This document shows, piece after piece, positions 24,171-32,536 of a stretch of 64,000 bases of DNA (its first letter is position 1; every line of letters starts with the position of its first letter). This DNA is from Rhizobium lentis (GTDB taxonomy: Bacteria > Pseudomonadota > Alphaproteobacteria > Rhizobiales > Rhizobiaceae), in the NCBI RefSeq assembly GCF_017352135.1, contig NZ_CP071454.1, positions 806,001 through 870,000 of the forward strand. The letters are read 5' to 3'. The translations under genes and the position numbers were made by a program. The notes beneath the pieces were generated by a model. The model had not been told where the DNA came from, did no database searches, and was given only the letters and a program-made list of their open reading frames with translations.

Positions 24171-25484
24171 ATGGCTGATCTCCGCAATAATTTCGTCGGC
24201 ATCAAATCCCCGAACCCGTTCTGGCTGGCATCGGCGCCGCCGACCGACAAGGCCTACAACGTCGAGCGCGCCTTCAAGGCCGGCTGGGGCGGCGTGGTCT
24301 GGAAGACGCTCGGCGAGGAAGGCCCGCCGGTTGTCAACGTCAACGGGCCGCGCTACGGCGCAATCTTTGGCGCCGACCGCCGCCTGCTCGGCCTGAACAA
24401 CATCGAGCTCATTACCGACCGCGACCTCTACACCAACCTGCGTGAAATGAAGCAGGTGAAGATGAACTGGCCGGACCGGGCGCTGATCGCCTCGATCATG
24501 GTGCCCTGTGAGGAACAGGCCTGGAAGGCAATCCTGCCTCTCGTCGAAGAGACCGGTGCCGACGGCATCGAACTCAATTTCGGCTGTCCGCACGGCATGT
24601 CGGAGCGCGGCATGGGCTCGGCCGTCGGCCAGGTGCCGGAATATATCGAGATGGTCGTGCGCTGGTGCAAGCAGTACACGCGTATGCCAGTCATCACCAA
24701 GCTGACGCCCAATATCACCGATATCCGCCGTCCTGCGCGGGCGGCCAAGGCCGGCGGCACCGATGCCGTGTCGCTGATCAACACGATCAATTCGATCGTC
24801 TCCGTAGATCTCGACAACTTCGCCCCCAACCCGACGGTCGGCGGCAAGGGCAGCCATGGCGGCTATTGCGGCCCGGCGGTCAAGCCGATCGCGCTCAACA
24901 TGGTGGCCGAGATCGCCCGTGATCCGGAAACCTACGGCCTGCCAATCTCCGGCATTGGCGGCATCACCACCTGGCGGGACGCGGCCGAATTCCTCGTTCT
25001 CGGCGCCGGCAACGTACAGGTCTGCACCGCGGCGATGACCTACGGCTTCAAGATCGTGCAGGAGATGATCACTGGCCTTTCCGACTGGATGGATGAAAAG
25101 GGCCACAAGACCCTCGACGACATTACCGGCCGCGCCGTGCCCAACGTCACCGACTGGCAGTATCTGAACCTCAACTATGTCGCCAAGGCGAAGATCGATC
25201 AGGACGCCTGCATTAAATGCGGCCGCTGCCACATCGCCTGCGAGGACACTTCGCACCAGGCGATCACCAACGTCGTCAACGGCCTGCGCCATTTCGAGGT
25301 GATCGAAGAGGAATGCGTCGGCTGCAATCTCTGTGTCAACGTCTGTCCGGTCGAGAACTGCATCACCATGGAACCGCTTGCCGCCGGCACTCTCGACAGG
25401 CGTACCGGCCGCACCGTCGATCCGAACTATGCCAACTGGACGACCCACCCGAACAACCCGATGGCGCGCCAAGCGGCGGAGTGA
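24171..25484 (+). CDS. preA: NAD-dependent dihydropyrimidine dehydrogenase subunit PreA
   Basis: This 437-residue FMN-containing TIM-barrel has the substrate-site cysteine in ELNFGCPHGMSERG (about residue 140) and a C-terminal ferredoxin module with two CxxCxxC-type 4Fe-4S motifs (about 346-356 and 380-392). With PreT it does the first step of the reductive pyrimidine pathway, whose later steps are encoded at 40294 and 42134. A strong GGGGAG ribosome site precedes it. Confidence 0.94.
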   Translation: MADLRNNFVGIKSPNPFWLASAPPTDKAYNVERAFKAGWGGVVWKTLGEEGPPVVNVNGPRYGAIFGADRRLLGLNNIELITDRDLYTNLREMKQVKMNWPDRALIASIMVPCEEQAWKAILPLVEETGADGIELNFGCPHGMSERGMGSAVGQVPEYIEMVVRWCKQYTRMPVITKLTPNITDIRRPARAAKAGGTDAVSLINTINSIVSVDLDNFAPNPTVGGKGSHGGYCGPAVKPIALNMVAEIARDPETYGLPISGIGGITTWRDAAEFLVLGAGNVQVCTAAMTYGFKIVQEMITGLSDWMDEKGHKTLDDITGRAVPNVTDWQYLNLNYVAKAKIDQDACIKCGRCHIACEDTSHQAITNVVNGLRHFEVIEEECVGCNLCVNVCPVENCITMEPLAAGTLDRRTGRTVDPNYANWTTHPNNPMARQAAE

Positions 25485-25489
25485 CGCTT

Positions 25490-25525
25490 CGTTACGCCGC
25501 GGACCAGCTCGTCCGCGGCGTAACG
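25490..25525. terminator. perfect 15-bp hairpin after preA
   Basis: CGTTACGCCGCGGAC and its exact complement surround the loop CAGCTC, 5 bases after the preA stop. There is no T tail, so it may act as an RNA-stabilising or Rho-assisted end rather than a classic terminator. Confidence 0.65.
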
Positions 25526-25572
25526 CTAGATTGCAAATCCGGATTTCGGGCTTGATGGGCGACCCGGCGGCG

Positions 25573-25597
25573 GGAACAACACGAGGCTGCCGAAGTT
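25573..25597 (+). promoter_or_regulatory. probable EcfG-type promoter of treZ
   Basis: GGAAC-N16-AGTT, with one mismatch in the -10, ends 27 bases before the treZ start. It keeps the essential GTT and the correct spacing. Confidence 0.5.
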
Positions 25598-25624
25598 AGC
25601 GCAGGCGATCTCCGCGAGAGAGCC

Positions 25625-27613
25625 ATGCACGACCACTCAAGCAGCGAAAAATCGAAACAGATGCCTCCCAGATCGAGCCGACGCCTTCCGATCGGAGCCG
25701 AGGTTGATGCCGGCGGCGTTTCGTTCCGACTCTGGGCCCCTGCCAGAGAGCGCTGTTTCCTCGTGATCGGGGGAAATTCCGAATACGAGATGAACGCGGA
25801 AGACGACGGCTACTTCTGCCTCAATCTGCCGGGCTTGAGTGAAGGGACGCGATATCAGTTTCACTTTGGCGACACGGATGATCTCCTTGCCGATCCTGCC
25901 TCGCGTTTTCAGCCGGAGGGTCTATCGGGGCCATCAGCTGTCGTCGATCCGGCGCGGTATCAGTGGAATGATCACGATTGGCAAGGGATCCAAGCCTTCG
26001 GAGCTGTTGTCTATGAGATGCATATCGGCACCTTCACGAGGGAGGGTACCTTTGCGGCAGCCCGGGAAAAGCTGGCTAAACTGCGGGCGATTGGCATCAC
26101 CTGCCTGGAGGTAATGCCGATCAACGAGTTTGAAGGCGAGTTCGGCTGGGGTTACGACGGCACGTTGCTCTATGCTCCGACCCGGCTCTATGGACTGCCT
26201 GATGACGTGCGCGCCTTCATCGACGAAGCCCACCGGATCGGCATTGGTGTGATCCTCGACGTGGTCTACAATCACTTCGGCAAAGGCGAGCGTTTTTGCG
26301 AATTTACACCAGACTATTTCACCGAGCGTTACTCGAACGAATGGGGCAAGTCGATCAATTTCGATGGTCCGAACTGCCGTGGCGTCCGCGAATATATCGC
26401 AAAGAACGCGACCTACTGGATCGACGAATTTCATTTTGACGGATTGCGCATCGATGCAACGCAGGCCTTGTTCGACTCAAGCCGCGAACACATCGTCACG
26501 GTCATTGCCAGGGAAGCTCGCGCAGCAACGAGACAGCGTCAAATCTATCTCGTCAGCGAAAATGAGCCGCAACAAACCGACATGGCGCGACCGGCTAAGG
26601 TGGGAGGGCATGGGCTGGACGCCTTGTGGAATGAGGATTTCCACCGCTCCGCGACAGTCGCGCTGACGGGCCGCAATGAAGCCTATTATCATGATCATCG
26701 CGGTACGGCTCAGGAACTCGTTTCTGCCGCCAAATATGGCTGCCTGTTTCAGGGACAAAGATACGATTGGCAGGACAAGCCACGGGGCACTGCGGGGTTC
26801 GACCTCAAGCCGTGGAATTTTGTCCACTTTCTCCAAAATCACGATCAGATCGCCAACTCCGGCACAGGAACCAGGATCGGCCACATAACATCGCCGGCTC
26901 GCCTTCGAGCCCTGACGGCGCTCCATTTACTGGGGCCGCAGACGCCCATGCTCTTTCAGGGGCAGGAGTTTGGTTCCTCTTCCCCGTTCTATTATTTCGC
27001 AGATCACGAGGGAGAAATCGCCGACGTGGTACGGCAGGGACGGCGCAGTTTTATAAGCCAATTCCCGAACCTGAGGGATGAAGAACTGCTTAGACACATG
27101 GCGGATCCATGTGCTCGCGCGACGTTCGACAAGGTGAAGCTTGATTGGGCCGAATGGGACAGGAACGCGGGAGTCGTTCAGCTTCATCGCGACCTGCTGA
27201 ATCTGCGTCAGACAGATAAGGCCTTTTCTCGCCAGGCCTGCGCCCGTGACGGCGAAATGGACGGCAGTATCTTGTCCAGCACCGCCTTTCTCCTGCGATT
27301 CTTCGCCGAGGAACCCTCTGACGAGAGACTATTGCTGATCAACTTCGGCAACGATCTCGCGATAGACAGTCTGCCGGATCCGCTTTTTGCTCCACCAGAG
27401 GCTCACCAATGGCATCTCTCGTGGTCCAGTGAAGATGCCTCATACGGTGGTAGCGGCCGCCGCCCCTATGATTTTCAAAAGCGCTGGGTATTGAATGGGG
27501 ATATTGCCCTCGTGCTCGCCGCCGCAAAATTCCATAATAAGCAAGACGCGCCAGCAGTGCCGATGGAGAAGTGGCAAGCCGGCATTTTGCGAGCCGGAGA
27601 TCCTGACACTTAG
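25625..27613 (+). CDS. treZ: malto-oligosyltrehalose trehalohydrolase TreZ
   Basis: This 662-residue GH13 enzyme has an N-terminal CBM48-like domain (about 18-110; GVSFRLWAPARERCFLV) and a (beta/alpha)8 barrel with the GH13 regions: DVVYNHFG, the nucleophile in DGLRIDATQA, the acid in YLVSENEP and LQNHDQIANS. TreZ releases trehalose from maltooligosyl trehalose made by TreY. No treY lies in the window, so the partner must be elsewhere. The C-terminus is longer than in typical TreZ of about 580-600 residues. Its stop overlaps that of the SIR2 gene by 4 bases. Confidence 0.9.
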   Translation: MHDHSSSEKSKQMPPRSSRRLPIGAEVDAGGVSFRLWAPARERCFLVIGGNSEYEMNAEDDGYFCLNLPGLSEGTRYQFHFGDTDDLLADPASRFQPEGLSGPSAVVDPARYQWNDHDWQGIQAFGAVVYEMHIGTFTREGTFAAAREKLAKLRAIGITCLEVMPINEFEGEFGWGYDGTLLYAPTRLYGLPDDVRAFIDEAHRIGIGVILDVVYNHFGKGERFCEFTPDYFTERYSNEWGKSINFDGPNCRGVREYIAKNATYWIDEFHFDGLRIDATQALFDSSREHIVTVIAREARAATRQRQIYLVSENEPQQTDMARPAKVGGHGLDALWNEDFHRSATVALTGRNEAYYHDHRGTAQELVSAAKYGCLFQGQRYDWQDKPRGTAGFDLKPWNFVHFLQNHDQIANSGTGTRIGHITSPARLRALTALHLLGPQTPMLFQGQEFGSSSPFYYFADHEGEIADVVRQGRRSFISQFPNLRDEELLRHMADPCARATFDKVKLDWAEWDRNAGVVQLHRDLLNLRQTDKAFSRQACARDGEMDGSILSSTAFLLRFFAEEPSDERLLLINFGNDLAIDSLPDPLFAPPEAHQWHLSWSSEDASYGGSGRRPYDFQKRWVLNGDIALVLAAAKFHNKQDAPAVPMEKWQAGILRAGDPDT

Positions 27614-28446
27614 CGGCAGTCGTCCGGATTTCGTCGTTCAAGCAGACGTCCGAGGAACTGAGCGAGGGAGTGACCTGAATTCTCGCCGTCGCCGCTGAGG
27701 ACGGTGACGCCCCACCTCTTGAGGACGTGCACCTGGACTTCGCTTGGCTCGTGCATGAAGAGAAATAGCGGCGGCCGGTGTCGGTCCAGCCCTGTTCGAC
27801 GCCACGTTGACCACAGATGATGGAGCAAAAAGCGAATATTCAGATCTGACATGCTGTAGCCGATGAACAGCAATGTCGAGGCGAAGGCATCACTCCTGAA
27901 TTTGATGTCCAAGGGGGCACCAAATGACAGGCGGTCGAAGTAGTCCGACTCGGTCAGCACCAGCGTGTCAGGATCGGAGAAATCGCCGTGATATTTGACA
28001 ATCTGAGTTTTGCCGGCCGGCGCCATGGCCATGTCTTTCGCGCTCGTGATCCGGGTGAATGGCCGCCCGAATGTTTCATAGGACATCTCGAGATTTGAAT
28101 CGTAATTCGTCGTGTAGACGAGAGGAAAGTCCAGTTCCACGATCAGCCGATGCAACTCCGAGTTTTTCAGTTGCGCCGGCGAAATCTGCCACTCGCGCTT
28201 CATCCAGTCGACCAACTGAGACAATGAGCCGTGCTTCAGGCGGTAATATTCGGCGATCTCCTGGTAGGTCGTGCCGTTCGCGACGGCGAACGACGAAGGC
28301 AGGCCTAGATCCATCAACATGTGGTCAATCAGGCAGGTCCACGACGGTAAGCCGACATTCATCGATATGCCTGCGCCAACGAACAACATAGCCTGCCGGC
28401 GTTCAAGCGCGCCGGCGATCGCCACTATCTGTTCATCGTGTGCCAC
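27610..28446 (-). CDS. SIR2-like domain protein (possible NADase)
   Basis: This 278-residue protein has the SIR2_2 pattern: FVGAGIS (residues 22-28) for NAD binding, YTTNYD (111-116), KYHGD with the likely catalytic H153, and GYSMSDLNIR (196-205). No zinc-finger cysteines are present, which separates it from protein deacetylase sirtuins and groups it with the bacterial SIR2 domains found in phage-defence NADases (ThsA, DSR, SIR2-APAZ families). Here it is almost the whole protein, with no visible sensor domain. The GTG start follows AGGAGGAG. Function is inferred only. Confidence 0.82.
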   Translation of the reverse strand: MAHDEQIVAIAGALERRQAMLFVGAGISMNVGLPSWTCLIDHMLMDLGLPSSFAVANGTTYQEIAEYYRLKHGSLSQLVDWMKREWQISPAQLKNSELHRLIVELDFPLVYTTNYDSNLEMSYETFGRPFTRITSAKDMAMAPAGKTQIVKYHGDFSDPDTLVLTESDYFDRLSFGAPLDIKFRSDAFASTLLFIGYSMSDLNIRFLLHHLWSTWRRTGLDRHRPPLFLFMHEPSEVQVHVLKRWGVTVLSGDGENSGHSLAQFLGRLLERRNPDDCR

Positions 28447-28471
28447 GGCTCCTCCTGACTTCCGCAGACCA

Positions 28472-28496
28472 AACGTCGTCTAGAGGGACTTGTTTC
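28472..28496 (-). promoter_or_regulatory. possible EcfG-type promoter of the SIR2 gene
   Basis: On the minus strand GAAAC-N16-CGTT has one mismatch in the -35 and lies about 25 bases before the GTG start. The surrounding 28447-28651 has no gene. Confidence 0.4.
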
Positions 28497-28651
28497 CGTC
28501 CGCTAGCGTACCTCCGTGCGGTGCTTGACCTCAAGCTGGAAAGAAGCGTGGCCACTCTCCTTTTTTACGTGGCTGCTTCGGGCGCCTCGACTGGCTCCGA
28601 CCGGCTGCGGGATGCAAACGACCGGCACCTCCGTGATCCGCCTGCGCCGGC

Positions 28652-29086
28652 CTAGGTGGCGTCGCCGATCCGTTTCGGGCCTCTTTGCGTCTCCAGCTCG
28701 TGGGCGTATGGACCCGCATGTCCACCGGTTCTCATGAAGTGTTTGTCGATCTCGGCGATGATCGCTTCAGCCTTCTCTCCGCCATTCAATCTGATCAGAG
28801 CGTCCAGTTTCGCTTCGGTGCGGTCATCGTTTTCCTTCGAAGAAGGAGATCCGATATAGAGAAAGTAGGCAAGACCCACGACCTGCCAGAGCAACTGCAA
28901 GAATTCGGACTGCCAATTTTCAAAGGTGTCTCGGCTCATCTCCATGAGGTAGGCATTGATATCAGGGGCTTGACCGTGGCTCTGTTGCTCGCCGACAAAA
29001 GCAAACCAGCCAAACAACCAATGGCCGGCGAGCGAAAATAGAAAGAAGCCGACTGTGATCCAGGCGTAGGCGTATTTCTTGAACAT
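28652..29086 (-). CDS. DUF6766-like small membrane protein
   Basis: This 144-residue protein starts MFKKYAYAWITVGFF with a transmembrane helix at about 8-28, a second hydrophobic segment at about 70-85 (LLQLLWQVVGLAYFLYIG) and a charged soluble C-terminus. The ATG at 29086 follows a near-perfect AAAGGAGG site. It is the last gene of the operon with the LLM oxidoreductase and GH13 enzyme. The family is uncharacterised; proteins of this shape occur with stress genes in soil bacteria. Confidence 0.78.
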   Translation of the reverse strand: MFKKYAYAWITVGFFLFSLAGHWLFGWFAFVGEQQSHGQAPDINAYLMEMSRDTFENWQSEFLQLLWQVVGLAYFLYIGSPSSKENDDRTEAKLDALIRLNGGEKAEAIIAEIDKHFMRTGGHAGPYAHELETQRGPKRIGDAT

Positions 29087-29135
29087 AATACCTCCTTTGG
29101 CAGGCAACTGGTGCGTCAGCCGCAATGAAGTCCGA

Positions 29136-30173
29136 TCAGCTGGTTCCTGGCCTGCCCTTCAGGTTTACCCGGATCGAGGGATCGGATGCAGCAGCTGTCG
29201 CGCCGGCCCTGAAAACGGGCAGGACCTCGCGTCCGTAGACTTCGATGAATTCGCACTGATTGCGCCCGACATTATGAATGTAGATCTCTTCGAATCCCAT
29301 CGCGACGTCAGCTTCCAGCCACTCGACATGCTGTTGCGGATCAGCCGAGATGCGCACATGTTCATCCAGGTCTTCCGGCCGCACCTTCAGACACGCCTCA
29401 TCGAATTCTTCCGGCAACCGAAGCGTTTCCGAGATTGCGGCCGAAATTGCGTTGCTCCGCCACTGCTCGAAGGCGTTTGCCCTGGCGTCCTCATCGGAGC
29501 CGGCGTATGAAACATGTGTCTGCAGGTAGAGCGGCTTTTCCTCCCCGCCGCCGCGCCGGAAGGCATCGACGATTTTGCGGAGCTTGTCGGGCGGTTGATT
29601 GATGGTGATAAGCGCATCCGCCCAGCCTCCCGCCCACTCAGCCGTTTCCGGCGAAAGAGCGCCGGCAACAATGCGAGGAATTTCGTCGGGAAGAGTGTGG
29701 ATGCGGGCCTGATCGACTTTGATAGGCCCTGCCCGGCTGACAAGCTTGCCCGACCACAAGTCGCGGATGATCTCGACGGCCGCGAGTAGCCGTTCGTTTC
29801 TTTCCGACTTGGAAGGCCAGCGTTCACCGATGACGTGTTCATTCATGGCTTGCCCGCTACCGACCGCGATCCACGGCAACCGTTCCGAAAACATCTCTGC
29901 GATCGTCGCGCCAGCCTGCGCGGTAATTGCCGGGTGATAACGCCAGCCCATAGGGATGGTGATGATACCGAACGGAATAGCCCGCGTGGCTTGGAGCGCC
30001 GCTCCTAACCAGGCCCAAGCAAAGCCCGACTGCCCCTGCCGCTCGCTCCATGGCGTCAGGTGATCGGACGACATCACGGCGTCGAAACCTGCAGCCTCCG
30101 CCGCTTGCACATATCCAATGAGCTCACTTGGCGAAAATTGTTCATGGGACGCGTGATAGCCGATGAGCGTCAT
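29136..30173 (-). CDS. LLM-class flavin-dependent oxidoreductase
   Basis: This 345-residue luciferase-like monooxygenase-fold protein begins MTLIGYHASHEQFSP. It has the AVMSSDHLTPW motif (about 32-42) and ERLPWIAVGSGQAMNEH, as in F420/FMN-dependent enzymes close to the non-F420 branch found in proteobacteria. Its ATG overlaps the stop of the GH13 gene (ATGA), so translation is coupled. Substrate unknown. The pairing with a trehalose-synthase-like enzyme suggests a stress-island role and not hydrocarbon oxidation. Confidence 0.87.
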   Translation of the reverse strand: MTLIGYHASHEQFSPSELIGYVQAAEAAGFDAVMSSDHLTPWSERQGQSGFAWAWLGAALQATRAIPFGIITIPMGWRYHPAITAQAGATIAEMFSERLPWIAVGSGQAMNEHVIGERWPSKSERNERLLAAVEIIRDLWSGKLVSRAGPIKVDQARIHTLPDEIPRIVAGALSPETAEWAGGWADALITINQPPDKLRKIVDAFRRGGGEEKPLYLQTHVSYAGSDEDARANAFEQWRSNAISAAISETLRLPEEFDEACLKVRPEDLDEHVRISADPQQHVEWLEADVAMGFEEIYIHNVGRNQCEFIEVYGREVLPVFRAGATAAASDPSIRVNLKGRPGTS

Positions 30174-31813
30174 GATCCGTTACCTTCGGAAATAAACCAG
30201 TGGTAGGCATAGGGCTCGAGCTCCAGGCGCGTCTGGGTGATACCTTCGTACTCAACATCGCCGATCAGATCTCGAAACCTCCTGGGCTGCATGCCGGCAA
30301 AATTTATCTCCGTCTCGATAGGCCGGCCCGCGAGGTTATGGACGAGCAACAGAAGCGCCCCAGCGTCTTCAAAACCGTGGACCAAAACGGCCGGATCCGC
30401 GGCGCTTACCCTCACCATCCGCCCCTTTGTGAAGATCGGCTGGTTCCTGCGAAGAGAGATAAAGCGCCTGATGCCGTTCAATAGGGAATCCGGATCCTTC
30501 GATTGGTCGGCAACATTGACCCTCTTGAAGGAAAACGGGCCATCGGCGACGATCGGTTGACACAGTTTTCCGGCATTGGCACCGGAGAAGCCGGCATTCT
30601 TCTCCGCCGACCATTGCATCGGTACCCTCACCGTATTGCGTCCGGACTGGGACAGGTCCTCGCCGATGCCGATCTCATCGCCGTAGACGATAAGCGGCGG
30701 CCCGCTCAGCGAGAAGATGATGCTGAAGGCAAGTTCGATTCGTCGCTGGTCGCCGCTCAACATGGGCGCAACGCGACGGCGGATACCGCGTCCGAATGCC
30801 TGCATCTCTTCCTTCGGCGCGAAGGCGTCGAATACGTTCTTTTTCAATTCCGCGGAAACTCGAGAAAAATCGAGCTCGTCGAGGTTGCGCAGGAAATTGA
30901 CCCAGCCGCAGCCGGGCGGTGGTTCCGGGAGCAGGCTCAGTCCGTGGTTGATCGAGGACGCATCTTCCCGGGCGAACCTCGCGAAGAGATAGCAAGCGAG
31001 CATGAAGTTGAGCAGAAGCTGGAGTTGCTCCCCTTCCCCGAAAAACGCGTCGGAAGCCTCCGGTGGAAGATTGACTTCGCCGACGAGCACACCGCCCGGC
31101 CGCCTGCTTTGCAGATAGCTGCCGATCTGCCTGAGGATGCCATGCGGATCACGGGGATTGGCATGCTCGAGTCCTTTATCGGCGATGATGAGCGGAGCAG
31201 CGTCGAGCCTGAACCCGCTGACGCCGAACGCAGTCCAGTAGTCGACAATGCGCAACATCTCTTCCCGGACCTGCGGGTTAGCAGCGTTCAATTCGGGTTG
31301 AAACTCGTAGAAACTATGGAAATAAGAGGCTCGCGCCACCTGATCATAGGTCCAAAGGCTTTCCACTTCGCCCGGAAAAATCGATTTGGCTCCTGGAGCG
31401 ACAGGTGGGGGATCGGCGCTCCAGACATAGTAACCGCGGTAGCGCGTCTCGTCGTCCCGCCTGGCGGCCTGGAACCAGGGATGCTGATCGGATGTGTGAT
31501 TGACGACGAGATCGACGATTACCCGAATGCCATGCTCACCCGCGCTGTGCAGAAATGTCAGAAAGTCATCAAGCGTTCCGACCTTCGGGTTGATCGAATA
31601 AAAGTCGCTGACGTCATAACCGTTGTCACGGTCAGGGCTGCGGTAAAACGGCAGGAGCCAGATGCAGGTGATCCCCAGTTCTGAAAGGTATGGCACCTTT
31701 TCGGTCAGTCCGATGAAGTCGCCAATTCCGTGATCATTGCCATCGGCGAATTTCTCGACATCGACACTGTAGATCACTGCCTCCTCATACCAGCTGCTGC
31801 TACGGTTCGGCAC
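30170..31813 (-). CDS. GH13 alpha-amylase family protein, trehalose-synthase-like
   Basis: This 547-residue protein starts at a GTG (31813) with a GGGAGA site; an open frame continues to 32101 but lies antisense to a pseudogene and past the promoter, so it was rejected. WYEEAVIYSVDVEKFADG opens the barrel. GH13 regions are DLVVNHTSD, the nucleophile in GFRLDAAPLI, the acid in VLVGEVNLP, and a region IV of NFLRNLDEL where most relatives have the HD pair; the histidine is replaced by leucine. It resembles TreS. This substitution may change activity. Confidence 0.84.
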   Translation of the reverse strand: MPNRSSSWYEEAVIYSVDVEKFADGNDHGIGDFIGLTEKVPYLSELGITCIWLLPFYRSPDRDNGYDVSDFYSINPKVGTLDDFLTFLHSAGEHGIRVIVDLVVNHTSDQHPWFQAARRDDETRYRGYYVWSADPPPVAPGAKSIFPGEVESLWTYDQVARASYFHSFYEFQPELNAANPQVREEMLRIVDYWTAFGVSGFRLDAAPLIIADKGLEHANPRDPHGILRQIGSYLQSRRPGGVLVGEVNLPPEASDAFFGEGEQLQLLLNFMLACYLFARFAREDASSINHGLSLLPEPPPGCGWVNFLRNLDELDFSRVSAELKKNVFDAFAPKEEMQAFGRGIRRRVAPMLSGDQRRIELAFSIIFSLSGPPLIVYGDEIGIGEDLSQSGRNTVRVPMQWSAEKNAGFSGANAGKLCQPIVADGPFSFKRVNVADQSKDPDSLLNGIRRFISLRRNQPIFTKGRMVRVSAADPAVLVHGFEDAGALLLLVHNLAGRPIETEINFAGMQPRRFRDLIGDVEYEGITQTRLELEPYAYHWFISEGNGS

Positions 31814-31852
31814 CGCAATGGTCTCCCGATAATCTCTGTTGCCACACCTCCT

Positions 31853-31877
31853 AACGGTTTCGAGAGGAGGGGGTTCC
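31853..31877 (-). promoter_or_regulatory. EcfG-type promoter of the GH13-LLM-DUF6766 operon
   Basis: On the minus strand GGAAC-N16-CGTT is an exact consensus match 40 bases before the GTG start of the GH13 gene. Confidence 0.75.
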
Positions 31878-31949
31878 TCGGGTCGGCTGGTCTGCCGACG
31901 TGCGGGATGCGGAAGGAAGGATTGGCCCGGTGGAACCCGCAAGCATCCC

Positions 31950-32515
31950 CAGATCGGAATGACCAACGTCCCTTTCACCTCGATCTCACAGTATCGGGAT
32001 ATCGAAACCATCAACATGCACAGGCTCCACGTGGAGGCCGGGCTTTCACCGGAGGAATTCATCCGCGGAGCAAACGAGAACGGCCGCGACAACGCCCGCA
32101 CACCGATGCAATGGAGTGCTGCCCCCTACGGCGGTTTCTCTGCCGGCGTGCCCTGGATCGAGGTCAATCCTAATTACCCGAAGGTCAACGCCGAAGCGGC
32201 CATCAAGGACGAGAGGTCGATCTGGAACCATTATCGCAAGCTGATCGCTCTCCGGAAAACCCACCCTGTCATCGTCTATGGGGAGTACCGGTCCTGGCTC
32301 GACCAGCACCCCGATGTCTTCGTTTATACCCGCGCGCTCGACAGGAGCTGGATCATAGTGGTTGCCAACTTCACCCCTAGGAATATTGCGTTGAGTTTAC
32401 CGACGGAGCTCGCCATCATGGGAGAATGCCTTATCTGAATTATGAACCGGTGCACATGATCGGGGAAACGGTTGAGCTCAAGCCGTACGAGACGTTTGCC
32501 ATAGAGTGTAAGTGA
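31950..32515 (+). pseudogene. 3' remnant of an oligo-1,6-glucosidase/alpha-glucosidase gene
   Basis: The translation from about 31950 (IGMTNVPFTSI..YRDIETIN) through ARTPMQWSAAPYGGF matches the C-terminal third of GH13 alpha-glucosidases (after the catalytic acid). The barrel with the nucleophile and acid is missing upstream. Near 32400-32430 the frame stops early (GECLI) while the true C-terminus (MPYLNYEPVH...LKPYETFAIECK) continues in another frame to 32515, so there is also a frameshift. There is no start site; not expected to make an active enzyme. Confidence 0.85.
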
Positions 32516-32536
32516 AGCAAGTGGCACCGTCAGGCG

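Noticed and set aside
22791-25472. 893-codon open frame on the minus strand across preT and preA
   Set aside because: It is the antisense shadow of two clear high-GC genes with iron-sulfur and flavin motifs; its translation shows no domain.
31814-32101. N-terminal extension of the GH13 gene to 32101
   Set aside because: It would pass over the EcfG promoter and run antisense to the glucosidase remnant; similarity to GH13 begins only after the GTG at 31813.
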